64,000 nt of DNA from Dioscorea cayenensis subsp. rotundata (taxonomy: Eukaryota; Streptophyta; Magnoliopsida; Dioscoreales; Dioscoreaceae), in NCBI RefSeq assembly GCF_009730915.1, contig NC_052475.1, positions 25,915,016 to 25,979,015 on the forward strand. The letters run 5' to 3'. A program made the position numbers and the translations under genes. Below, piece after piece: positions 23,444 to 37,608 of the stretch (within the stretch, counting starts at the first letter, position 1; each line of letters starts with the position of its first letter). The notes below the pieces were generated by a model. That model was not told where the DNA came from, searched no databases, and was given only the letters and a program-made list of their open reading frames with translations.

Positions 23444-26400
23444 TCATGGTTTTCTCAACGCTGATGCTGCACCCATAACAATGGCCATCACAATGCCAAG
23501 GCCAGCACCAAGGGAGGCACCAACAACAGCAGCTGTTATTGAGTTTCCTTTTTCCGGGGACTCTTGCTTGGTAATTACTAATGTCTCCCTTCGTCGAGCC
23601 AATTCCACAGATAACCTATTTTTAGCAAATTCCTGGAGGGGCCAAGCGGAATAGAGGCACAAAATCAGATTGAAGAAAAAAACGTTTTCTTGATGCTCCC
23701 AAACAAAACCTTTACCTGGAAAGACATCTCCTCTTGACTCCTTAGCACACGGTGTATGAGTTGACGAAGGGCCGCAATGCCTTCAGCAGGCATTATGATA
23801 GCTTTCCTTTGGAATGGCATGCGGGCAAAATTAATAGGAGCGAGAATAATATTTTGGGCTGGTGTCTTCCCGCTCGACTCCTGATCCGCTGGGCTCCATG
23901 GTAGAGGAGCACTGGGAATGACAAATGGACAAGAATTGATGACTTCTGTCATGCCAGCAGAAACTTGATATGCTTCCATGGCAGAGTTAACCAGGGTCTT
24001 TTGCTGATCAGCACTGACAGAGAATTTATTTGTTATGGCCAAGACCCAGGGGACACCAAGACAACGGGCCTCATTTAAGAGAAGTGACAATGCTGGTTGA
24101 TGATTTGGAGTGTCTGCTTGGTGGTACCATGGAATTCTCTGTGATAAGTTATGAACAATAACAATCAAATCCGTCTTCCTATGGATATCATTAGCTCCAG
24201 CCTGCAATTCTTCTCTGAAGCTACTCATGCCTGAATGCAACTCCTGTAGCCCAAAAAAGACTTAAATGACCAAAAGTACCAAATTGTGATTGAAGACGGT
24301 AGGCATATGATTCTTAACCTCCCATCCAAATTCAATGTAAAGGCTCATGATCTTCCTTACGTGCTTGGAAAGGGTTGGTCACATCAATATCACACTAGAG
24401 TCCAAATGGTTGCCGTGCACATGCAAGACAATTATACAAAAAAGAGAGATATTCTGACTGGTTGTAAGGTAGGGCTTCTACTGAAAAGTAGATCAGTTGG
24501 AGTTAAGTCTTCTATATTATACAGACATACACTCTCGAGTAATATATTTCAACCAATAAACAAATACTAAAAATTTAACCAGACAATTCAGTTATGAATC
24601 ACTCTATATGCATCGATATGCTTCCTGGAGAAGAAGATCCGTTCCTCACAAATACAAGTTATGCCTACATCTACTGCAAGATATACTGAAGACTACAGTG
24701 AAAAAATGGGACTGAAAGGAAAACAGAGAATATGATTCTTCCATGTGCACATGTGCATCAGCATGCTCTCTAAAGAAGAGAATTTGTTTTAGTGGAAAGA
24801 GTGTGATATGTAAATCATCTCTGTGCATTCTCAAGAGAATAAAATTTCACATTAAAAATTTAAGTTGCCATACAAAAGAAGGAGAAAACTGAGGCCAAAG
24901 TGCTTTATCCAGTTCTCGATAGACAGAGTTGTTATCAGGAAATGACTATTTCTTCATAAATGAACCAATTTCAAATGGCAACCAAAACAATCTGCACAGC
25001 TTTTTCCGTCCAAGTCAAACTAAAGATCACTCAAGTTGTTTATCCCCCCCTCCCCAACATTCTCAAAAAGTTCATCGAGTTCAAGCACACATCCACATGT
25101 CTTCAAGTAAAAAAGGTCGCATATTCTACAATTCAAGTGTTTAAAAATATGGAACACTAAAAATTCAAACCAAGCATGGAAAACAAAAGGGATACCTGCA
25201 AGTTCACTCCAGGAGAATCAAAATAGCTGATTCCGTCAGCCATTACTTCTTGACTGTTTAGTTCTGGATGAATATTTTCCTGGCCGGCTTTGTTCCTTGG
25301 CTTACCTTGTTTAATCAGTGCACTTAACAGAGAAGTTTTTCCAGCACCCTGTAACCAACAAGACAATAAAATAATTGTATTCTTTCCATGGAACTGGATG
25401 ATTTGATGAGAAGTGAAAACATACCTCAAAACCAAGTAATCGCACCCGACGCGCTCTAACGTAAACCTCCTTGGAGACAGTGACAAAGTCACTAGTACAA
25501 TATACAACAAAAGCATCAAATCCTTCACAGTTTGCTCTTCTTTCTTCACTGAAGTATCCAGTTTTCTGTTCTGCATTGACATTGACAAGATCTGTGACTG
25601 GGGAGGACAGCACAGAGGGTAAAGAATCATCAAAACCAGAATGTTTTGGTGGCTTTTTCAGTGGGGAGCCGATTAAGATTCTCATTTTCTGTAAATCGGG
25701 TTGCATGTGATGTTGAGACGAATAAGGTGGCATTGAAGGCAAGGATTCCACAGCAGTTGAACACCTGCAAAAAAAATAAATATTATAATATTGACACAAT
25801 CATACATAATCCTCTTGCCAATATATCCACTGCATTCCCACAATATTTCTATCTTGATAGATCAGCAGCTTTTTTATCTTATTTTATTTCGAAAAGATGA
25901 GCAGCTTTTTAGTAAACTACAAAAAGCTAGAAGTATCTAACAGACACCAAAACTTTGATCGTATTAATTAATTCTTTAGCGCATCATGTATGACATTAAC
26001 TTAGCAAGGCCACATTAACAAATCTTTTTTCCATTTTAGATGTCCATATTTTCCTCGGAGAAAGCTAAATGGGTCTATGCACCTATCAGAAGAGCAGATG
26101 ATGATCAAAACATTGCCTTCTTGGCACATGGCAAAAGATCATGTAGATTGGAGTCATATAATGGATTTAATTGTTTTGATTGGGAAATAAATCAGAAGAT
26201 TTCATTGTCTCAATGTATATGCATTGTATCTTAAGGGTCTGACAGTAACAAAGGCACAGAACAAAAGGTTGAGTGGTTCTCAGGGACTATGTTGGAAGAC
26301 TATATTTGAACACTGGAAGTACTTCTCTCAGTGGCTGCAATCTACCCAACCGCACGAATCAGGAATCGAGCAAAACAAGAAGAGAGGGAAAGAAAGAAAA

Positions 26401-29400
26401 TCAAGGTTTTGTGCTTCACCATCAAAACTATATGCCATTTCTACAGCATTTGCACAAATATTTCAATATAATTCTAACTATTTCAAACATGTCTGTAACC
26501 AGAAAAAGCATAATAGCAATATATAATTTTTTTTTTTTAAATCTATAATAGATAAGATTTACAAATGCTTATCAAGAGAAAAACTCTGTAAGGAAACTAA
26601 ACTGTTCTCCTTAAAAAGCACAGACTCTTGAAATGGACCCCAAGCAAGGTCAATGTACATATTAATTGAACTTATGCAATTGGGTTGTTTCATACCTATC
26701 TCATCTTCTCACAGAGCAATATAATAAATAAAGGCAATTTGCAAACAAATGTTTGCCAAATTATTTTATGATATATAACATGCAAACATACCAGTTTCCA
26801 TTTACTTGAGCTTGGACAAGAGTGCATAAATGTAGGCCATGACCAATAATATCAACTTTTAAAGGCTCTGCATTTTTATTTCCAGGAACACCTGTCCAAC
26901 CAAGAGGGACAATAGACGTAGCAGTTTGGATAACAGGTGGCTCCACAATATTGCCCAGACGCACAACCCCATCAACAGCTGCCAAACCAAGCAACTGTTG
27001 TAAATTTGGAAACTGCGGTAACTGCTCAATTCCCAGGAAGGGAGAAGAACCCAAAGATCCCAAACCCATGCACATGTCAAATATTCTGCAGCGTATTACA
27101 AATGGCTGTAAGACATTACTAAGATATTGCAAAGGAATCAGGAATCAGATAAAGCTATAAGTGCAAAATCATAATTAACACACAAGATGAGAAATACTTT
27201 GCTCCTGACGCCCAATCAAAAACAATTAAAATGATCATGCATTTAACAAAATGCAAATTCCACCTTAACTAGTTTCTTTGAGCTATAATTTTGAAATCAT
27301 CAACTAAAATTTCATGCAAATTAATGAACAAAACCCATCAGCCAAAATTTCATGTGTGTGTCTGAACCCATGTGCCACATATCTTAATGGCACAATATGC
27401 ATATTTTCACCCTAATCACCAATCAATCAAGTACACACAAAACAAATTGTAATGAATCCGTACTTCTGAAAGCGGGACCTATATGATCTCATCGAATGTG
27501 ATTGCAAGCGCTCCCTCAGTTCTGCTAAAACAGACCTCACCTGCAAATGCCTTTGCCGAGACAAAGCAACTAGAATGAGTATCTATTGATGATATCTGAT
27601 AAATTGTGCAGCATGACAAGGGCATAACTGAAATATTTTGGTATGAAAGTAAAAGTGGAAGTTCATACCGATGTTAATTTTGAATATTCCGCATCTGAGA
27701 GCGATTCCACTGATGAATTTCCCAACAAATAGAGCTGACAATATTAACACACAAGACATTAAGGTAGCCCATGTCAACTAGCATGATAAAATCTTTCATA
27801 CAAGAAACTAGAAAAGAAAAGAACAATAAAAGATAGGCGTGAGTTGACTGCAACAGTAATCTCTCCCAGTCAGGATTCATCCATTTGCATACTCTTTAAC
27901 CAAATCTGCCTAGATCATCAGCAATAAAGCAAACTTTATTAGAGATTAATGTGAACTGACTGCCAGTTATACATCAACTTCATTTATAAGTGTTCCTTGT
28001 TTAGCAAATTAGCATGTGCTTGGCTGTCGTTGGTAATATGTAATCTTGTTTTCATGTTCTCTTGTTATGTAAATTAATTAAAATGGCTCCAAATTACAAC
28101 AGCTGAGAAATTGTTTGGACAACAAAAGTGGTAAAATCATTCTCCCACCATCTGATTTGATGGCTTCCTCAGGACAAACCATTTACTTCAATCATTAGTT
28201 TACAGGAAAAATATTTGACCATGAATTTTACTAAACTAAATTTTGTTCCTAAAATAAGCAGATGCCCTCAAGTTAAGCAGACAATACCAGTGATTGAAGA
28301 TCACCACTACCATAAGATATAATAAGAGCAAATGCTGGCTGTAAAGGGCAGGGAAACAAGGAAACAACTTATTACCCTAACTATTTCAGGATTCCATAAG
28401 GAAGTTCGGGAGAGAAAACGAATTAAGGATAGGGAAATTTTTTTGAAAAAGGATAGGGAAGTGTCATCATTATCATAACAATCGAAGAAATGTGAAAGAT
28501 AGAATCAAGAGTAAAAATGTAATGGAATAAACCCAGGCTACCTGCCCAAATGGTACATATGAGGGCAAATAAGGGACTCTGCGCCATTCTGTGGAATTAC
28601 CAACTTTATCCCTGCTTTTCTCATCTTCTTGGCTGTTGCTAGCTTCACCAGGCCCTCTGCCTACATCAGGAAGCGGAGCAAGAGAAATACCTTCAGAACC
28701 CTCTTGTATTTCCAAGGATTGGGGTTCTCCATCAGTATCAACAACCATGGATTCCACACTATTATTTGCAGCTGATGGTTTTCTAATATCTTTGCCTACT
28801 CTTTTGAATAAGTTTAAATTTTTCTGAATGCCCTCCAAAGGGACAAGTTTAGAAAGTCTCCAAAATGATGTCTGAACAGGACCAAGTCCCAGCACAAGCT
28901 GCTCTCCATTTTCTTTACTGATCGTACTGGATTTCTTGATTCCCTCATGTTTTGCTGAGGATATCTTAGAAATTTCAATATCAGGCGATGTCTCCAAATT
29001 TGCAGCATTATAGTGATGAAAATAAGCAGGAGATAATATGCGCGGCACCAAATCTTCTGGAATGCAGTAAGTTTTGAAGTGGTGCTGCCATCCTTTCCGA
29101 TGAACATAACTAGATTCATTATTAAAGAACAATGTCTCTATAAGAATATGAATGATAAAACAATCATAATATATTGAGAAGTGGACGGTAGTGTATAAAT
29201 CTCTAAAAGAGACCTACTTTCGAAGAGCAGCATTGCCAACAGGAGGTTGAGAGAAAGTGATGCATTTGATATTGACTTTCTCATGATCCTTCACCAGAGG
29301 AGACAGTAGAAGAACTCTCAGGATTGCAAGCGTTGCTAAAACTGCCACCTGCCACCAATGGGCAATAGCTTAGGCAAAGTTGAATGCATGCTGGAGTGAT

Positions 29401-32400
29401 CCTTTTAATACTCACCGCCCCACCAAGGGAATGCCCACAAAGGACAAGTTTTTGATTCTTTTTCTGTGCAAGCTTATACAGCTCCAATGCTGGAATCCCT
29501 TTAGCACGAGCCAGGAAACCCTAGAAATATATTGGAAAACTATTTAGTGTATAAAAGTTCACATTAATCTAAACACAATTAAGGTATCCAGAAAAGGATA
29601 GAATAATATTAATTAACGTTTTTTATATCGTCCAGAAATCATAGATCAATCATCTTACCCGGTGAGCAGCAGGCTTCAAGTTATTCTTCAGTTGCTTTGT
29701 TTTTACTTGGTGTGGCTTACCATGAACTTCTTCTATCTTATTTGGCAAGTCTCCTTGGTCTTCCTTAATGTCAAGCAAACCAAAATCTTCATCATCATCC
29801 TCATGAAATATGGCTCCTTGGAGTATGTTTACATCAGTGATGACATCTCTAAGCAGATAATTAAAGAGACGATTAAATAAAACTTGAGGTTTAACTTAAT
29901 ATGAAATTGAAACATGCTGGGGGTATATGACCATGCTTACTTGTATTGTTTTGTGCCAATAAACGAAGCATATAGTGTATCACCTGCCTCAGCTAACAAA
30001 TACCTAAATTGGAAGAAAGAAGAAAACAAAATTTCCATTAAAGATAGTCAAATTCTGTAAACAAAGAACTGATCACACATCTTGTTATAAAACAATCAAT
30101 TCAGCTGACATGTGCATTAAAAGGATAGTAGCAAAGAACAGTACTTTATAAACTTAGCTGCCTAGCACATGCATCTTTAATCTTCTAGGCATATTGTAGG
30201 TATCTGTGGGTCTGCTACTCTTCGGATGGCTATTGACAATCACATAGTTTTGATTTTATGCCACAACCAAAGGAGTGACTTCACTCAAGTACAAGTCCCC
30301 AAAATGCGAAGCATCAGACAGTGGGGGTTGTCACACCCGCCAAACTACAAAAAAACTAAGAAAAAAATACCTAACATAAACTGAGAGGTGGAAATTATAT
30401 AAACCACTCCTTTTTCATATCTTTTCCAATTTACTTGCTAAATCATCCCATTATAGCTCAATATATAAAACATATGACATATGAAACCCTCCGCAAGTAT
30501 AAGGGTGAAACAGTGAAAACAAAGACTTAGCAGACTTTCAGGTCCTTCAGAAAACAGCTAGCCAGCCAAAATTCCAACTCAATTTCTATAATTCTGGAAT
30601 GCTACTGTGTAAGCAAATATAACAATTGACACTATACTCAAAGCAAAAAATGTGCACAAACTTATATTGATAGGGTTCCAAAGTCACTATGTTGCTCCTC
30701 CAAGTATCCAGTATATTTGAGATTCAAAATCATATTAGTAAGATTGACAATTGGTATATTCTCCAGCACAAGCCTGAAGATAGAAGTACACATTATGCAT
30801 AATCTCAATACTGAAGTTCAAAATCAAAACTTGTTAGAGTAATTTGCCCAAGGTTATCTCAGACATGACTCTGAGAATTTTAAAGACACTCGATATTCTG
30901 CATTTGATCACAGTGACTAGTACAAACTATTGACTACATTATTAATAAAGTCATCTGATATAAAAGTAATATTCACTATGATTGCTCATTTTACAAAATT
31001 ATAGTATGGTGCCATCAGACTAAATACCATCTAGGCCCACAATCTACCATGGTATTTCCAAACATTGTCACACTAATCACATAAAAAAAAACCATCATGC
31101 TTGGTAATAATATATAAGTAATAGTTCTTTAATGTGAAATGCAAAGGCGCATATAGACAGTATCAACACACCGGTGAGGCACATGATCCAAAGAAGGCTG
31201 CACATGCTCTAAAGAAACAATTTGCCCGCCAAAGTCAGACTTAAATTTGTTGATAGCTCGAATCATCTCAGAAGCAGGCCTCTGTCATGTTTATCACAAC
31301 ATAAATTGTGACTTCAAAAATTGTTTGTGAAAGCCAAACATAAAATACTACTGTTCATTGTTTTATTGTTAGTATTACTTAGCTACAACAAGCTTTCATA
31401 TATAAGAAATTTAGTGAAATAAAAAATATGAAGATACTATTCTTTCACGCAATAATGGCAGCCAATTAACAGATAAGAAAATGAATGCATATTAAAATAG
31501 AAAAGGAAGTAAAATGTGTCAACAGAAGTGTGTTATTCATTACTGGAGGTTGAAGTATTTGACAAGATTGCTTCCCTGGAGCACAGCTCACACCAGGTCC
31601 TCTGCTTTAAAACATACCACTAAAGTAACTAGAGAAAGTAGATAGTTGATTCTAATTAAAAACAAGCAGGCCACATTAATAAACTTTTGAACACACATCC
31701 TACAATCTGATATTCATGCAAATATTACCATATATGTGGCACATATAGCTCTATATGAGGTTCTGAGCACATGAAGGAAATGTGATGCATTGGATAACCA
31801 CATACATTCTGAATCACTATTTGACTGACATTCTCATTACTCTCAGCTTCTATTGCCTGTATGCATGCAATTAAAGTATATATTCTCATCTTCTATACCC
31901 CGCATGCAATTCTTAGTATAACATGATTTTCTAATTGCATTTTGGTGCTCCTTAGTTTGTTGCTACAATTAAACATATTGCCATTCCTTCCTCCTACTCA
32001 AAAGACCTTTTAGCACAATTTTACAGATATTATGCTTTTCTCCCTTAAATTAAGATCAAAATCAAGGTATGAAGCAGAAATCCCATTTATACAGCTTTGT
32101 CTCAAGAATTACATCTTCTTTTGAGACTGCCATAATACCATTTATTTTCTATTATTTTATACTTCCATCGCAATGCTCATTTCATTCATTCTAAAGTTGC
32201 AAAACATTGTCTCTTCTCGTACCAATATTTCTATAACCTCGTTAGTATGTGAAGCATTTTGTCTCAATTTACTACTTTCCACTTCCCTGATGTTATTAAT
32301 CAGTAAGTATGCAAATCTCGAATCCCATTGTGACAAAAACACACTATATCAGATAAGTGACCAAGTTATCTATAATCTCTTTAGAACTGTTCCCAGTCTC

Positions 32401-33045
32401 CACCTCAATATTGTAAATTAGGTCATTAGAATAAGCCTAGAGCCTCCAGAAGTTGGATAGCATTTCTCCAAACAAAGAAAATGATCTGTTCCCCTAGCAA
32501 TGCATCAACAAGATCAAAAATTCCAAATGCTACAGGAAATTACAATGATGATTCAAGCCTCTCCTCGTGATTCATAGAACAACAACGCCTCAGCAACACA
32601 ATTCACAACAAAAAAAAACAAAAAACAAAAAACAAAAAACAAAAAACAAAACCAACTCCACAGCTTCACATTCTTCACAGCATGTGTACCATCATCTTCA
32701 TCACAGTAACACCAAAAACACATCCCAAAATCCAGAACAGCAAACAAAACAAGGAAAACAAGACGGCTCGGCTCGTACCTTGTAAACGCACTCGGAGAGG
32801 ACCATGCAGGAAAGGATTTCTTGGAGATCCGCAACAGAATCGGCCTTGACGGCTCGGCAGAGATCAAGTAGCTGCTTCCGCTGTCGCTCAAACTCCTCCC
32901 GGAGCTTCCGCTCACGCTCCCGGCGGTCATCCCTGGCCTTCCACGGCGACCAGCGCCACCGCGGAGGCTGCGGCAAGCGCACGGCCATGATACGATCGGT
33001 TTGGTCCCGGATCCAAGACTCCACGCGGCTCCGGAGAGCATCCAT
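23444..33045 (-). CDS. Class 3 lipase fused to a P-loop GTPase-like domain, with C-terminal membrane anchor
   Basis: Fourteen exons (minus): 33045-32779, 31281-31172, 30003-29941, 29848-29659, 29520-29416, 29348-29218, 29109-28542, 27734-27669, 27540-27464, 27085-26792, 25764-25425, 25348-25196, 24243-23716 and 23632-23444. They total 3081 bases, 1026 residues. The N-terminus has a basic, helical start (ERERKLREEFERQRKQ). The lipase domain has nucleophile motif GHSLGG (239-244), FSQPPVGN, and a likely catalytic Asp308 in EDLVPRIL. A low-complexity linker follows. Near 735-743 is a P-loop, GFEGAGKTS, then DSPG (G3-like) and TNKF (859-862, G4-like with Phe for Asp). The last 30 residues form a glycine-rich hydrophobic helix, probably a membrane anchor. 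The best match I recall is Arabidopsis At3g07400. Substrate and location are unknown; I infer a membrane-associated lipase gated by nucleotide binding. Confidence 0.93.
32608..32651. repeat. (CAAAAAA)n simple repeat
   Basis: Five to six units of C plus six A (with variation) in the first intron of the lipase-GTPase gene. Confidence 0.9.
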
Positions 33046-36000
33046 TGGAGCAGTGGCTGGCGGTGGAGAGAAGAGGAGTGAAAATGAAGGAAGGAGAACT
33101 GATGAAAGAATATGCCGAGGGCATCTGACAGTGATGATGACGTGGATTGTCAAGATGTGGAGTGTGTCTTGCGGGCTCGGAATTCTTGTGATTGTGAACG
33201 CATCCACAAATAAACCCGATTGCATAGAATCTGGATTCTGGATTGATTGTAAGTTTGTTTGTAACAATGCCAAACAAAAAAATATTTCTATATGGAACGT
33301 GTTCGTGTCCTTCATGTTACATTTTACTTTTTTCTGATTTTTCGTGAAAATTATATGTGAGGAATATTTTTTGTTCTCTCCTTTTAAAATTAAATTGTAT
33401 GATTGTGGATTTGAGGATTTATTCTTAAAAAATCTGTTAAATTAGTGTAATTGGTGTATCTCCGTACTTATTAGTTTTTTATTCTGTCACTTTTCTAATT
33501 TGTCAAAAATTTATATATATATATATATATTTATAATATCTCATTGATCACTTTTATAATTTTTTTTATCAAATAAAAAGTTTTAAAAAGTTAAAACAAA
33601 AGGTAAAAATTAAAGAAAACAAAAAATTGAAAACTTGAGAACCACAAAAGTAACAGCAACAAGAAAAAATAAATAAATAAACTAACTTAAGAGAAAAGAA
33701 AAAACAAATTATGAAAGAAAAATATAGATGGCACTATTTTGATATTATAAAGATGGAAACTCTTTTTCTTGTAAAATGAGAGAGTGAGGGATCAACCATT
33801 CATCAAAATATTATTTGAGATTGAGTGGCATGCATAAAAAAAGTGATATTAAAAAAACATAGAGTTTTTTATTCTTGTATGTATCTGATAAATAAAATAT
33901 TTTTTTATGCATGTGAGAACGATAGGTGTTTTTTATAATAATATCCCAAAAAAATTGAAGATGAACTCACGCCAAACAATAATTAAGAAGGTAGTTTTCA
34001 TTAACCAATGAGGATCAAAAGTAATTAACCATAGGGGACAATTTATAAATAGAGTATCACCAGTTATTATTTTAGTTTCATTTTTATTGGGTTATTTCTT
34101 TCACAAATAAAGAGTAGATTTGTTGACTATTTTCCAATGTGATTGAGGGTTTATGGCTTATCTACCTTACTCCAAAAATAATAATAATAATAAATTGATG
34201 GATTCATGACACTTGCGAAGTGAATGATTATGACCAAATTATAATTTTATTTGTTATTTGGAAGAAAAAAAATAAACTATTTTAAAATACACAGAAGTCA
34301 GCTCAAATTATAAAAGTTTAATATATTAATAAACAAAATGATTATCAAAATCCAAGAATACAAGAGTAATTAAATAAAGGCATAACATGAAAGCAATACT
34401 TGCAGGTCCACGTGCATGAGTAGTTGGGTTAAAGAAATGTGCATTGGTTATGGCCAACAATATCCGATTCAAAATCCAGAACATACAGATATTTATTCTT
34501 AGTCACGAATAAATAAAACAATAAACATATATATATATATAAACTGATCCAATTGTTCTGAATATCAATACATGTAAAATAAGACGGAGCCCACTGAGCT
34601 TGTTCTGAGCCAATTACTCATTGTTTTCAAATAATTTAAGATAAGTTAGTATAAGAAATGGAAACAATAAATAAATAAATATCTGGGGAAAAAAATTTGA
34701 TGAAAAGAATATTGACCAGAGACGGCAGCAATGGCTTAGCGGTTATCCCACTCCCATCCCATCCCAGTCCCAAACTCACTGCTCAAACTCTCCAAATACC
34801 AACTCGCTAAGCATCAAAATCAGCACTAGCTCATTCCACCTTAGAATCGATGAGTATGTTGATTGGGTGTTGGATTATTAACTGGAGGTGCAGGATGATA
34901 ATGAGAGGTGGTCTGAGTCCAAAGAGGAATTTATGGGCTGTCAGTTGGCTGCTATTGCCTATATATATATATATATATATATATATGATCAGGCGGTTTT
35001 GGTACGTACGTGTGGGGGAAGCCAGTATTCATGCATGCATGGGACGTGCTGAGTTAGATGTTGCCGGACTTGTTTATGTCATGCGTGCACCTGCCGGAAA
35101 ATGATGGTGGTTTGGTTGGATTTCTATTTCTCGGCGCCGGATGGAGATTGAATGCACTACTTCTGATGGTGTGCTGTTTGTGGGGTGGTTCACTCAAAGT
35201 TAAAGTGTGGCTGATCTTGGAGACTTAATTAGTACCGTCCGATGAGCTACAAAGCCTACAATAATTAATTGTGGGTGCTGGTGTTGGACATACACTGCGG
35301 TCATTGCTTCCATTTTTGTTTGCTTTTATAGTTCCTTTTCATTTTTATTCAAGTAAAAAAAAAAAAGATAGCTTTAATCACAGTTTCTATTTATCAAAAT
35401 AAAAATATTGTAAGAAGATTTTTTTTAATTTCTTATAGTTAATTTGAAAGAGGTTAATTTAATGATTTTTTCAATTCTATAATAAACGAGCTGGTATTTT
35501 ATTAATTGATATAAAAACTTGTTGATATTTTTTTTAAGAAAATATTATTGATTTTAAATTTGATGCTTAACATGTGACTTGTTCCATTACTTTCTCTTTG
35601 ACCTGATTACCTCAGCAAAGCCATTGTCCTTAAAAAGATTAACAATGTATAATTTTATATAAATTCATATAATTTTTTAACTATTTAAATAATGTATGAT
35701 GTCAAGAAATTAATATATCATTTAAGTATTTTAATTAAATAATGAAATAATCTCATTAAATAAATATTCATAATGAAATGAAATTGGATAGTGTGAATAA
35801 TTGAATTAGTGGAATAAAATTATTATGGGCCAAGTTAAAAAAATAATTGTGAAACTCATACTAAAGTATACATTATAATTAGAGATATAGTTTGATAGAT
35901 TAATAAGGTGGCATAGACATCAAAGTTTTAGATAGTCAATCATTAAAGATACTCTTAGGGTTTGGCTTTTGTGGTTCATTAACCTCTTCTCATTCTCCTC

Positions 36001-36660
36001 TCGCTCTATCTCTTTCTTTTTCTTAGAATATTTTTTATGAACAATGAGAATATATTGCGAAAATTATGGACTTTATTGAAGATGCATGAGGATGCATATG
36101 TTTCCTATTTTGATTACTATAAAGTATTAAAAGTTTTATATGAGATTATTAAATCTCTTTCAATGGTATTATAACTCAATGCAAGTATTTAACCAATCGA
36201 ACTCTCAATCACTTGAATATTCTTTTTTTTTTTCTCAAAATCCTTTAGTTATACTCATGAGAAGTTTTTAAATTCTCTTTAAAAAAAAAATAAATAAATT
36301 ACAACATGCACAAGTTATTACACATACGTACAATAATATTTTTGCCTTAGCTATATATTGAGAGAAAGTCAAACTTTCGATCTCTAGCATGGGAGTCAAA
36401 TGTTTTAACCATTCATCCATTACAACAATGGTCTTAAGGCCACATAGTCAATTAAATCACTTTTAATTAATATATAAAATATCAATAAATTAAAACTACC
36501 ATGTATGATTTGGAACTTCATAATTTTGCTTCTCGAACATAACATTAATAATGGGATATATGGCCAAACTGAAATATACACTATAATTAATGTAATTATT
36601 TAATCTTTATAATTATGAATCCATATGTGCATTTTTACGCAATTCTATTGAAATATAAGA

Positions 36661-36696
<36 letters not shown>

Positions 36697-37608
36697 TGGC
36701 ATAGATGTGTTAAATATTTAATTTGATTTAATAAAAATAAAAAGAATTAATTCTTGGTTGGTTACTTGGTTATCTTATTTTATCTTTTTGATAATTATGG
36801 GGCAAACTATGAAAAAGAGTAATAATCTTTTAATGAAATACTAACTCATATTAAAGTGATGTCGGTATAATTTTTTATTCAAAAAATTCCTTTAATATAT
36901 GAATTATTGCCGTGCATGTATCCATAACAATCTCATTTTCAAACTTGAATGTGATTGAAAAGGTCATGAAACAAACTCACCAAAACAACTTGTGCTTGAA
37001 AAGCAGCAAGACCAATTGCTCAAATTAATTGAAATGATCCAAATTTGGCATTTTGTCTTCACACTCAACAGATTCCTTATCTCAATTTGACTACATTAAT
37101 TGCATTCCTTTCTCCTTCCTTGATTTGTAGCCATTACTACTTGCCATATTGACTCATTTCATAGACAAAAATCAATCATACAAAATTAAAATAGAAAAAA
37201 GAAAAAAATGTCATCATACTATACCATACGCCTTTTGCTCAAAGATCACTGACTAAAAAAAAGTTTATATATATGGTCAGATGACATTTATATTATTTAT
37301 TTATTTTTGAAAGAAACCTCTCTTGACATTCTAATGATATATTATTCAATTAGATATTACAATATCTGTTTTTTGGTATAAATTGTCATCAATGGCCAGT
37401 TCTTTTTTTACTTGGAAATCCTTATCCCCAATTTCAATTATTATAACCATCATCCTTCAATTTTCCATCCATCCCTTCACTTCTTGATCTTCTTCTTTGT
37501 CTCTTTATTTTGATCTTGAGAATGGTATTATGGAGCATATATGGTTTCTTAGTATCAAGATTTCATGATTACATGTACGTATGTATTTTGATCATTTGAG
37601 TTATTTAT
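33046..37608. other. AT-rich intergenic stretch
   Basis: Between the divergent lipase-GTPase and NPF genes. It holds (TA)n at 33513-33532, 34527-34541 and 34962-34986 and (ATT)n at 36661-36692. A SINE-like remnant may lie at about 36350-36440 (no target duplication found). No coding exon is convincing; the longest frame near 34850 runs through a TA repeat and has no family resemblance. Confidence 0.55.
36661..36692. repeat. (ATT)n microsatellite
   Basis: Ten to eleven perfect units in intergenic DNA. Confidence 0.95.

Noticed and set aside
32173-32421. Short frames in the first intron of the lipase-GTPase gene (both strands)
   Set aside because: They lie within an intron, are low-complexity or hydrophobic by chance, and have no conserved motif.
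34729-34760. A tRNA A-box-like TGGCTTAGCGG
   Set aside because: No matching B box or foldable tRNA follows, and no target duplication is seen.
34850-35104. 84-codon frame on the plus strand
   Set aside because: It reads through a TA repeat (poly Tyr-Ile) and matches no family.
36350-36440. SINE-like text with a TCGATCTC motif
   Set aside because: Resembles the repeat at 19278 only loosely; no clean ends or flanking duplication could be found.
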